Shown here: piece by piece, positions 6,485 through 12,690 of the stretch
Layout of the letters: every line of letters starts with the position of its first letter
Numbering within the stretch: the stretch's first letter is position 1
Origin: an uncultured Lachnospiraceae bacterium
GTDB taxonomy: Bacteria > Bacillota_A > Clostridia > Lachnospirales > Lachnospiraceae
Assembly: GCA_946529195.1 (NCBI GenBank)
Contig: CAMMZE010000006.1
Coordinates: 1-16,094, forward strand
Reading direction: 5' to 3'
DNA: 16,094 nt
Program-made: the position numbers and the translations under genes
Notes under the pieces: generated by a model
What the model saw: only the letters and a program-made list of their open reading frames with translations
Told to the model about the DNA's origin: nothing
The model's database searches: none

Positions 6485-7144
6485 TCAAAGCAGCGTGAAA
6501 TGGTTTTTCTCAAACCGCACAAGCCCGTCATCACGCATTTTGCAAAGCTCATTTGACATGGCACTTCTGTCAACAGACAGGTAATCTGCCAGCTGCTGCC
6601 TGTTAAAGGGAATGGTGATGCTCGCACTGTTTTGTTTCTTTGCCTCTTCTGATAAATAAGAAATCAGCTTCTCCCGAGTCGTCCTTCTTGACATACAGCC
6701 CAGCTTCTGCACGAGACTCCTGTTTTTCTCCGAAATCGCAAAAAACAGGTTCTGGACGACCATGGTGTGAAAGCGGCAGGCCGACGAGCAGGTCGAGATC
6801 ACGCGTTTGACATCAAAGAAAAAGACCGTGCTGTCCTCTACCGCTATCACATCATTCAAAAGTGTTCCGCTCTCCGGTGCCACATATGCTTCACCAAAGA
6901 TCTCTCCGACTCCGATCTGCCCGAGAATACTGCGGTTTCCCCAGTAATCATCTCTCTGAATATGCAGGCTGCCCTTTGCCAGAACGAGAATATCACTGAG
7001 CCGTTCGCCCTGCCGCAGCACATATTCTCCCTTCTTATAGGTCAGCATCCTTGCCCCCAGACAGGAAAGCATGGTGCTGATTTCTTCTTCTCCAACACCG
7101 GAAAACAGCTTTGTTTTCCTCAGTACAGGAACAAATTCTTTCAT
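6485..7144 (-). CDS. Crp/Fnr-family regulator, probable controller of the divergent hcp operon
   Basis: This 219-residue protein has an N-terminal cyclic-nucleotide-binding-like beta-barrel (about 10-115), a dimerisation helix (about 118-145) and a C-terminal winged helix (about 165-210; RQQLADYLSVDRSAMSNELCKM is the helix-turn-helix). C119 and C123 in STCSSACRFH, at the start of the long helix, are possible ligands for a redox or NO-sensing cofactor, but the four-cysteine FNR cluster motif is absent. Placement next to hcp is typical of HcpR-type regulators, which respond to nitrosative stress. The ATG at 7144 has GAGGAAAT just upstream. The only clear palindrome in the divergent region (7159-7172) is its likely binding site. 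The effector is unknown. Confidence 0.88.
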   Translation of the reverse strand: MKEFVPVLRKTKLFSGVGEEEISTMLSCLGARMLTYKKGEYVLRQGERLSDILVLAKGSLHIQRDDYWGNRSILGQIGVGEIFGEAYVAPESGTLLNDVIAVEDSTVFFFDVKRVISTCSSACRFHTMVVQNLFFAISEKNRSLVQKLGCMSRRTTREKLISYLSEEAKKQNSASITIPFNRQQLADYLSVDRSAMSNELCKMRDDGLVRFEKNHFTLL

Positions 7145-7158
7145 AATTTCCTCTTTCT

Positions 7159-7172
7159 GTTGTAAAAACAAC
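7159..7172. promoter_or_regulatory. Palindromic operator for the Crp/Fnr-type regulator
   Basis: GTTGTAAAAACAAC is a perfect inverted repeat (5-4-5) of the size bound by Crp/Fnr dimers. It lies about 40 bp upstream of the expected ferredoxin-hcp start, the place from which such proteins activate. It also lies just downstream of the expected start of the regulator's own gene, where binding would repress. The site is seen; its use is inferred. Confidence 0.55.
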
Positions 7173-7187
7173 CGACCTGTTTGATAT

Positions 7188-7217
7188 ATTGTACTATGCT
7201 TAAGGCACAGAAATCAA
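7188..7217 (-). promoter_or_regulatory. Candidate promoter of the Crp/Fnr-type regulator gene
   Basis: On the minus strand TTGATT (7212-7217) and TACAAT (7188-7193; five of six) are 18 bp apart. The start would be near 7181, so the palindrome at 7159-7172 would fall in the first 25 transcribed bases. Confidence 0.45.
7192..7197 (+). promoter_or_regulatory. Candidate -10 box of the ferredoxin-hcp operon
   Basis: TACTAT, preceded by TG (TTGTACTATG), resembles a -10 box but has no good -35 box at 17 bp. The regulator palindrome centre lies about 39 bp before the expected start. A weak -35 with an activator site there is the pattern of a class II activated promoter. The box overlaps the -10 of the divergent regulator promoter. 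Confidence 0.4.
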
Positions 7218-7254
7218 GAGAATCTTCTACGGAGAATCTAAGGAGGAATCGAAC

Positions 7255-8049
7255 ATGATCCGTAAAATTATAAAAATTGATGAAGAGAAATGCAATGGAT
7301 GCGGCCTGTGTGCCAGCGCCTGTCACGAAGGCGCCATCGATATCGTAGATGGAAAAGCCAAACTGGTAAGAGAAAACTTCTGTGACGGATTCGGCGACTG
7401 CCTGCCCAATTGTCCTACCGGCGCGATTACTTTTGAAGAGCGGGAAGCTCCGGCTTATGATGAAGCTGCCGTAAAGGCAGCTCAACAGGAAAAGAAAACC
7501 ATGAAACTCGAGGATATCATGCAGATTGAAGATGAAACAAAGCGGAAAGCCGCAATGATGGCGCATCTTGCTGCAGGAGGAAAGCGTCCTGCAGGAGGCT
7601 GCCCGGGTTCGCAGATGAAACAGTTTCAGAGGGAAGAAGACGCACCTGCACCTGCTCCTGCTGCCGCCCCTGGTTATCGCCCGGTATCCCATCTGAGGCA
7701 GTGGCCCTGCCAGATCAAGCTTCTGCCCGTAAAGGCTCCCTTCTTTGACGGTGCCAAGCTGCTGATTGCTGCAGACTGCACGGCTTATGCCTATGCCAAT
7801 ATGCATGAGGAATTTATGAAGGGCAGGATCACCGTAATCGGCTGCCCCAAGCTGGATGCTGTGGACTACACAGAAAAGCTGACTGCGATCATCCGCGACA
7901 ATGATATCAAAAGCGTGACCATCGTACGCATGGAAGTCCCCTGCTGCGGAGGCCTGCAGAGAGCCGCGGAAAATGCCCTTAAGGCAAGCGGGAAATTCAT
8001 CCCCTGGCAGGTCGTAACGATTTCCACGGACGGCCGTATTCTGGAATAA
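7255..8049 (+). CDS. Ferredoxin-domain protein, probable electron donor to Hcp
   Basis: This 264-residue protein has an N-terminal ferredoxin domain and a cysteine-containing C-terminal domain. The first motif is complete (C13-X2-C16-X2-C19-X3-C23). The second reads C43-X5-C49-X3-C53-P, so the usual second cysteine is replaced (Phe46) and this site may hold a different cluster. A Pro/Ala-rich linker (130-139) leads to a domain (about 150-264) with further cysteines: C152, C175, C197 and the pair C230-C231 in VPCCGG. The start has AAGGAGG 8-9 nt upstream. It precedes hcp by 13 nt with a fresh AGGAGG, so they form one operon. It could take the part that the reductase Hcr plays in enteric bacteria; this is inference from context. 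Confidence 0.85.
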   Translation: MIRKIIKIDEEKCNGCGLCASACHEGAIDIVDGKAKLVRENFCDGFGDCLPNCPTGAITFEEREAPAYDEAAVKAAQQEKKTMKLEDIMQIEDETKRKAAMMAHLAAGGKRPAGGCPGSQMKQFQREEDAPAPAPAAAPGYRPVSHLRQWPCQIKLLPVKAPFFDGAKLLIAADCTAYAYANMHEEFMKGRITVIGCPKLDAVDYTEKLTAIIRDNDIKSVTIVRMEVPCCGGLQRAAENALKASGKFIPWQVVTISTDGRILE

Positions 8050-8062
8050 GGAGGAAACAGAA

Positions 8063-9658
8063 ATGGAAAGAAAAATGTTTTGTTTTCAGTGTGAGCAGAC
8101 AGCAGGATGCAAGGGCTGCACGGGCTGTGCCGGCGTTTGCGGAAAAAATGCCGATGTTGCAGGCCTTCAGGACAAGCTGACCGGTGCTCTGATCGGTCTC
8201 GCCCGCGCAGTTGGCTCTAATACAGAGCCGACGGAGCATACCTATCAGCTGCTGATCAAAGGGTTGTTTACGACTATCACCAATGTAAACTTCAACGAAA
8301 ACACACTTCAGGCTATGATCGATGAGGTCCACGCAGAAAAAGAGAATCTTCTGCCTTCCTGCCCCTCCTGCGCAACTCCCTGCGGCAAAACCGATGATTA
8401 TGACATGACCAATCTCTGGAATGCAGAGGAAGACATCCGCAGTCTGAAATCTCTGATCCTGTTCGGAATCCGCGGTATGGCGGCCTATGCCTATCATGCA
8501 CGGGTGCTCGGATACTCCGACAAGCAGGTGGATACTTTTCTTGCCAGGGCCCTCTTTGTCATCGGCGAAGACTGGGACATGGAACAGCTGCTCCCTGTCG
8601 TACTGGAAGTCGGAGAAGTCAACTTCAAATGCATGGAAATGCTGGATAAGGCCAATACCGAAACTTATGGCAATCCTTCCCCTGTCACTGTACCTTTAAA
8701 GGTTGAAAAAGGGCCCTTTATCGTCATCACCGGCCATGACCTCTATGATCTGAAGCAGCTGCTTGAACAGACAAAGGATAAAGGAATCAATATCTACACC
8801 CACGGTGAGATGCTTCCCGCTCACGCTTATCCTGAGCTGCGGAAATATCCGCATCTCAAAGGAAATTTCGGCACTGCCTGGCAAAACCAGCAGAAGGAGT
8901 TTGCAAACCTTCCGGCCCCGATCCTGTTCACTACCAACTGCCTGATGCCGCCAAAAGACAGCTATAAAGACCGCGTGTTTACCACAGAAGTGGTTTCCTA
9001 TCCGGAAATTGTACATATCGGAGAAGACAAAGACTTCACTCCCGTTATCCAAAAAGCTCTTGAACTGGGCGGTTTTGCAGCAGATACGCAGTTCACCGGC
9101 ATTAACAGCGGTACGACTGTCACTACCGGCTTCAGCCACAGCGCAGTTCTCGGTGTTGCAGATACCGTTATCAATGCGGTCAAGAGCGGTGCGATCCGTC
9201 ACTTCTTCCTGGTCGGCGGATGCGACGGTGCAAAACCCGGAAGGAACTATTATACTGAGTTTGTAAAGCAGGCTCCCGCTGATACCGTCATTTTGACTCT
9301 GGCGTGCGGTAAGTACCGGTTCAACGATCTTGACATCGGCACGATTGGCGGCCTTCCCCGCATCATGGATATGGGGCAATGCAATGACGCATACAGCGCC
9401 ATCCGCGTTGCGGTTGCTCTTGCAGAGGCCTTTGGATGCAGCGTGAATGAGCTTCCGCTTTCTATGATCCTTTCCTGGTATGAACAGAAAGCGGTCTGTA
9501 TCCTGCTCACCCTTCTGTATCTCGGAATCAAAAATATACGTCTTGGCCCTTCTCTCCCGGCCTTTATCTCTCCGAATGTGCTGAGCTATCTTGTTGAACA
9601 TTACAATATTGCCCCGATCAGCACCCCGGAAGAGGACCTGAAAGCGATTTTGGGTTAA
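8063..9658 (+). CDS. hcp: Hybrid cluster protein (Hcp, hydroxylamine/NO reductase)
   Basis: This 531-residue cytoplasmic enzyme belongs to the prismane family, which reduces nitric oxide or hydroxylamine and protects anaerobes from nitrosative stress. All expected hybrid-cluster ligands are present: H225, E249, C293, C387 (the persulfide-bearing cysteine in GGCDG), C415, C440 and E474. Their spacing follows the Desulfovibrio protein with a constant offset of about 19. The N-terminal 4Fe-4S site is C7-X2-C10 with C19 and C26, and C16 and C22 are extra cysteines there. The length is that of the shorter anaerobe-type Hcp. The ATG has AGGAGG 8 nt upstream. It follows the ferredoxin gene in one operon, and a very long terminator hairpin lies just after the stop. 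Confidence 0.97.
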   Translation: MERKMFCFQCEQTAGCKGCTGCAGVCGKNADVAGLQDKLTGALIGLARAVGSNTEPTEHTYQLLIKGLFTTITNVNFNENTLQAMIDEVHAEKENLLPSCPSCATPCGKTDDYDMTNLWNAEEDIRSLKSLILFGIRGMAAYAYHARVLGYSDKQVDTFLARALFVIGEDWDMEQLLPVVLEVGEVNFKCMEMLDKANTETYGNPSPVTVPLKVEKGPFIVITGHDLYDLKQLLEQTKDKGINIYTHGEMLPAHAYPELRKYPHLKGNFGTAWQNQQKEFANLPAPILFTTNCLMPPKDSYKDRVFTTEVVSYPEIVHIGEDKDFTPVIQKALELGGFAADTQFTGINSGTTVTTGFSHSAVLGVADTVINAVKSGAIRHFFLVGGCDGAKPGRNYYTEFVKQAPADTVILTLACGKYRFNDLDIGTIGGLPRIMDMGQCNDAYSAIRVAVALAEAFGCSVNELPLSMILSWYEQKAVCILLTLLYLGIKNIRLGPSLPAFISPNVLSYLVEHYNIAPISTPEEDLKAILG

Positions 9659-9670
9659 ATAGATATTTGT

Positions 9671-9742
9671 AAAACCCTGGAAACCGAAGATCCCTTGAAG
9701 CCACTTAAGCTCCAAGGGATCTTCGGTTTCCGGGGTTTTATA
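9671..9742. terminator. Long bidirectional terminator between hcp and rpsI
   Basis: GGAAACCGAAGATCCCTTG (9679-9697) pairs perfectly with its complement at 9712-9730, and AAAACCC/GGGTTTT extend the stem with one G-T pair. The loop is about 14 nt. T-rich tails on both strands let it stop hcp from the left and the ribosomal transcript from the right. Confidence 0.85.
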
Positions 9743-9762
9743 TATGCCGCACTGTCGCGCTC

Positions 9763-9781
9763 CTTATCTCTTGGAGAACTG
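9763..9781 (-). repeat. Duplicated 3' end of rpsI (possible attachment-site scar)
   Basis: These 19 bases match the end of rpsI (9920-9938) at 18 positions. On the minus strand both encode Gln-Phe-Ser-Lys-Arg-stop; the one difference is silent (TCC against TCA). The similarity ends abruptly on the upstream side. Ribosomal gene rpsI is a known integration site of some Firmicute integrative elements, so the pair may be what an excised or decayed element left behind. Confidence 0.55.
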
Positions 9782-9794
9782 TACGAGCGTTAAG

Positions 9795-9871
9795 AAAACA
9801 TGCCAGTGACATGTTTTTAGCGAGTACCTCCGAGGCCGAATGAGCCGAGGAGGCCGCGCGTGAGCGCGGGG
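9795..9871. repeat. Cluster of palindromes between the rpsI-end copies
   Basis: Three hairpins follow each other: AACATG/CATGTT (about 9797-9814), CCTCCGAGG with its partner near GCCGAGGAGG (9827-9853), and CCGCGC-GTGA-GCGCGG (9854-9869). The composition is more GC-rich than the flanks. No coding frame fits. This could be a small non-coding mobile repeat or the residue of an integrated element. Confidence 0.5.
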
Positions 9872-9874
9872 TGA

Positions 9875-9920
9875 GAAAACAAAGCCCCCTGCAGTAAAGC
9901 TGCAAGGGGGGTCTGTTTTC
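9875..9920 (-). terminator. Terminator of rplM-rpsI
   Basis: Just past the rpsI stop, on the minus strand, CCCCC-TTGCAG pairs with CTGCAGGGGG (one bulged base) and is extended by GAAAACA/TGTTTTC, giving a T-rich downstream arm. The stop codon (9921-9923) touches the stem. Confidence 0.75.
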
Positions 9921-10313
9921 TTATCTCTTTGAGAACTGAGGTGCTCTACGTGCGCCTTTGAGACCGTATTTCTTACGCTCTTTCATACGAGGATCTCTGG
10001 TGAGGAATCCTTCCTTCTTAAGAACGGGTCTGTAGTCTGCGTCTGCCTCGCAAAGTGCGCGGGCGATGCCGTGACGGATCGCACCAGCCTGACCGGTGAA
10101 GCCGCCGCCATGTACATTTACAAGAATATCAAACTTCTCAACAGTATCGGTAGCAACGAGCGGCTGACGAACAACTACCTTGAGGGTCTCAAGACCGAAA
10201 TAGTCGTCAATGTCGCGCTTGTTAACAGTGATCTTGCCTGTGCCGGGAGTCAGGTAAACTCTGGCAATGCTCTTTTTTCTTCTGCCTGTTCCGTAAAACT
10301 TAACTGAAGCCAT
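9921..10313 (-). CDS. rpsI: 30S ribosomal protein S9
   Basis: The 130-residue product is a standard S9. It starts [20 protein letters not shown], contains [19 protein letters not shown] (about 70-88), and ends in the basic tail that reaches the decoding site ([17 protein letters not shown], final SKR). S9 is in the small-subunit head. The ATG has GGAGAGAATGT-type RBS sequence just upstream, and the gene follows rplM by 27 nt in the universal rplM-rpsI pair. The last six codons, including the stop, are duplicated 157 bp downstream. Confidence 0.98.
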   Translation of the reverse strand: MASVKFYGTGRRKKSIARVYLTPGTGKITVNKRDIDDYFGLETLKVVVRQPLVATDTVEKFDILVNVHGGGFTGQAGAIRHGIARALCEADADYRPVLKKEGFLTRDPRMKERKKYGLKGARRAPQFSKR

Positions 10314-10340
10314 TACATTCTCTCCTTCCGATCTTTTCTA

Positions 10341-10775
10341 TTAATACCTAAGCTCGAGCACTTCGGGCTTCTGTGCCTCATGCTTATGCTCAGGACCGGC
10401 GTATACAAAAAGCTTTCTTGCCATCTGTCTGCCAAGGGGTCCCTTCGGGAGCATACCCTTGATCGCATGTCTGATGACTTCCTCAGGCTTCTTTGCCATC
10501 ATCTCTTTGAGTGTTGTCTCTTTGAGTCCGCCTACATAATCGGAATGACGATAATAGATCTTCTGATCAAGCTTTCTGCCTGTAACTTTGATCTTGTCGG
10601 CGTTGATGACGATTACGTAATCACCGGTATCGATGAAAGGTGTAAATGTGGGTTTATTCTTTCCTCTGAGAACTGCAGCGACCTGAGATGTCAGACGGCC
10701 AAGAGTCTGTCCTTCTGCATCAACAACATACCATTTTCTCTCGATCTCTGCAGGCTTTGCTACATATGATTTCAT
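10341..10775 (-). CDS. rplM: 50S ribosomal protein L13
   Basis: The 144-residue product is a normal-length L13, an early-assembling large-subunit protein. It begins [20 protein letters not shown] and carries the hallmarks [15 protein letters not shown] (27-41), [12 protein letters not shown] and [19 protein letters not shown]. The ATG at 10775 with AGGAGG 7 nt upstream is clearly the start; the open frame runs 23 codons further up without an RBS. A full-consensus promoter and a leader of about 150 nt precede it, so rplM-rpsI can be transcribed apart from the upstream genes. Confidence 0.98.
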   Translation of the reverse strand: MKSYVAKPAEIERKWYVVDAEGQTLGRLTSQVAAVLRGKNKPTFTPFIDTGDYVIVINADKIKVTGRKLDQKIYYRHSDYVGGLKETTLKEMMAKKPEEVIRHAIKGMLPKGPLGRQMARKLFVYAGPEHKHEAQKPEVLELRY

Positions 10776-10922
10776 GGTAATCCTCCTATTAGTATCGTCC
10801 GGCTGGGCCGGACTCCCAAGCGATCCTCTGATCTGGTCAATCACAGAGCCGATCTGCTTTATGTATGATAAAGTGCACTCTGCCGGGGCTTGGAAGAGAC
10901 ACTTTTACACATATCGTGACAA
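10776..10922 (-). promoter_or_regulatory. rplM 5' leader, candidate L13 autoregulatory RNA
   Basis: The transcript from the promoter at 10929-10957 has a leader of about 147 nt. It can form CTTTAT/ATAAAG (10857-10873) and GTCCGG/CCGGAC (10797-10813). An L13 leader motif is known upstream of rplM in Firmicutes, where the protein is thought to control its own operon. I cannot confirm the match to that motif by eye. Confidence 0.4.
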
Positions 10923-10928
10923 TTAAAT

Positions 10929-10957
10929 ATTATATGGCAATCAAGTGTTCCTGTCAA
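10929..10957 (-). promoter_or_regulatory. Consensus sigma-A promoter of rplM-rpsI
   Basis: On the minus strand TTGACA (10952-10957) and TATAAT (10929-10934) are both perfect and exactly 17 bp apart. The start should lie near 10922, inside the 288-bp truA-rplM gap. Confidence 0.9.
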
Positions 10958-11063
10958 TCTTTTTTTGCTGCCTTCTTTTTCTGTTCTTGTTTTTTTGATG
11001 TACTTATCCACCAGCCGTCTCCAGATGACCTTTTTTGTCCACCGGATGCCAGGGCTTATCCTC

Positions 11064-11828
11064 TCAGAGCTCCTCCGGATACTTGATCTCCACCAGCGTC
11101 AGTCCCAGTGCCGGCGCAGTCGGAGCTGCAGCGCGGCCGGCCGGATGCTCCAGAGCTTTCCGGATATCTTCCAGACTCTTTTGCCCGACTCCGACTTTGA
11201 GCAGCATTCCCATGATGATCCGGACCATGTTGTAGAGAAATCCATTTCCCCGGATCCGCAGGGTGATGATATCTCCCTCCTGCAGGATCCTGCATTCATA
11301 GATGGTTCTAACCGTTGTCACAGTGTTTCTGCGCTGGGAGCTGAAATCGGTAAAATCATGTTCTCCCACGAAAAGCTTTGCGGCTTCTCTCATCTTTTCG
11401 ACATCGAGCTTCCTTGGCACAAAGTAGGAATACATGCGCTCGCAGGGCAGGGGGATCCGCCGGTTTAAAATGCGGTATTCGTAGGTTTTCTCCACCGTCG
11501 TATAGCGGGGGTGAAAATCCATGGATACTTCTTCCGAACTCTGGACCACGATATCGCGGGGCAGTCTCTGATTGAGCGCCCGGGCATACTGTTCGGGCGG
11601 GATATTCTTTGTCGTGTCGAAGATGACAACCTGTCCCAGGGCGTGCACGCCGGAATCTGTCCGGCTGGCGCCGGTAACATTTACTTTTTCTCTCACCAGA
11701 TCTTCAATGGCCTCCTGCAGGACTGCCTGAATAGACACCCCGTTGGGCTGGACCTGCCAGCCGCAGTAGTTGGTGCCGTCATAGGCTACGACCAGGCGGA
11801 TCCGATGTCTGATTTCCTGATTCTCCAT
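11064..11828 (-). CDS. truA: tRNA pseudouridine synthase A
   Basis: This 254-residue enzyme converts uridines 38-40 in the anticodon arm of tRNAs to pseudouridine. The catalytic aspartate is D58 in GASRTDSGVHALGQ. Other family blocks are RLVVAYDGTNYCGWQVQPNG (11-30), FHPRYTTVEKTYEY, HDFTDFSS and the C-terminal FLYNMVRIIMGMLLKVG. I chose the ATG at 11828 because GGAGG lies 8 nt upstream. A second ATG five codons earlier (11843) contains this RBS and has none of its own. The gene follows ecfT by 64 nt in the conserved ECF-truA-rplM order. Confidence 0.96.
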   Translation of the reverse strand: MENQEIRHRIRLVVAYDGTNYCGWQVQPNGVSIQAVLQEAIEDLVREKVNVTGASRTDSGVHALGQVVIFDTTKNIPPEQYARALNQRLPRDIVVQSSEEVSMDFHPRYTTVEKTYEYRILNRRIPLPCERMYSYFVPRKLDVEKMREAAKLFVGEHDFTDFSSQRRNTVTTVRTIYECRILQEGDIITLRIRGNGFLYNMVRIIMGMLLKVGVGQKSLEDIRKALEHPAGRAAAPTAPALGLTLVEIKYPEEL

Positions 11829-11892
11829 CCTGTATTCCTCCATTGCTGTTTGTTCAGTATGTTTTTTGGGTTCTAACCCACCTGAGAGTCTC

Positions 11893-12690
11893 TTACAGTA
11901 CTCTTAGAAGAATCATTGCTGCAAACACTGCCAGAATCACCGCCAGCGCCGCATAATCACTCTTCTGCAGCCGCAAAGGCTTCATTCTGGTCCGTCCCTC
12001 CCCGCCGTGATAGCAGCGGGATTCCATGGCGCAGGCCAGATCATCCGCCCGCCTTACCGCCGACACAAACAGGGGCACAATCACGGGCACCAGACTTTTC
12101 ACTCTCTGTACCAGGCTTCCGCTCTCAAAATCCGCGCCTCTGGCTTTCTGCGCCTTCATGATCCGGTGCAGCTCCTCCAGCAAAATGGGGATGAAGCGCA
12201 GGGCGATCGACATCATGAGTGCGATCTCGTGAATGGGAATGTGTATTTTCTTCAAAAATCCCAGGCCGGTCTCGATTCCGTCTGTCAGGGATGTCGGCGT
12301 TGTTGTCAGCGTCATGACAGAGGATCCTATGATCAGGTAAGACAGGCGCATGAGCATATAGATTCCTGTTTCCAGGCCTTCTCTGGTCGCTCTGGCCGGT
12401 CCGATGGCAAAGATAGTCTCGCCCGGTGTCAGAAAGAGGCTGAAAAAGAAGGTCAGAACCAGTATGGTAAAAATGCCTCGCAGGCCGCGCAGCATCATCC
12501 GCACTGGCACCCGCGAAAGGGCTATGACGATGCACATAAATGCTGTTGCCAGTACAAATGACGGAATGTCGCGAATCAAGAAGACCATGATCAGGAAAAG
12601 TACCGTGCCAAGCAGCTTGACCCGCGGGTCCAGACGGTGGATCACAGAATCTCCCGGATAGTACTGACCTATGGTAAAATCACGAAACAT
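11893..12690 (-). CDS. ecfT: ECF transporter transmembrane protein EcfT
   Basis: The 265-residue membrane protein is the T component, coupling the ECF ATPases to interchangeable substrate-binding S subunits that import vitamins and metals. It begins MFRDFTIGQYYPGDSVIHRL (the family's typical YYPGxSxIHRLDPRxK start). It has several membrane helices (about 28-75, 85-105, 120-145, 245-265). The cytosolic coupling helices carry the Ala-Arg-Gly signature twice: AQKARGADF (about 182-190) and CAMESRCYHGGEGR (about 219-232, where ARG is changed to SRC). The ATG at 12690 has GGAGG 7 nt upstream and overlaps the ecfA end by 11 nt, so translation is coupled. Confidence 0.95.
   Translation of the reverse strand: MFRDFTIGQYYPGDSVIHRLDPRVKLLGTVLFLIMVFLIRDIPSFVLATAFMCIVIALSRVPVRMMLRGLRGIFTILVLTFFFSLFLTPGETIFAIGPARATREGLETGIYMLMRLSYLIIGSSVMTLTTTPTSLTDGIETGLGFLKKIHIPIHEIALMMSIALRFIPILLEELHRIMKAQKARGADFESGSLVQRVKSLVPVIVPLFVSAVRRADDLACAMESRCYHGGEGRTRMKPLRLQKSDYAALAVILAVFAAMILLRVL

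Noticed and set aside
8696..9715. A 339-codon minus-strand open frame opposite hcp
   Set aside because: It is antisense to hcp, whose ligands are all intact, and it crosses the terminator after hcp. It lacks an RBS.
10865..11063. Lys-rich short frame on the minus strand between truA and rplM
   Set aside because: There is no start codon with RBS, and it runs across the consensus promoter of rplM.
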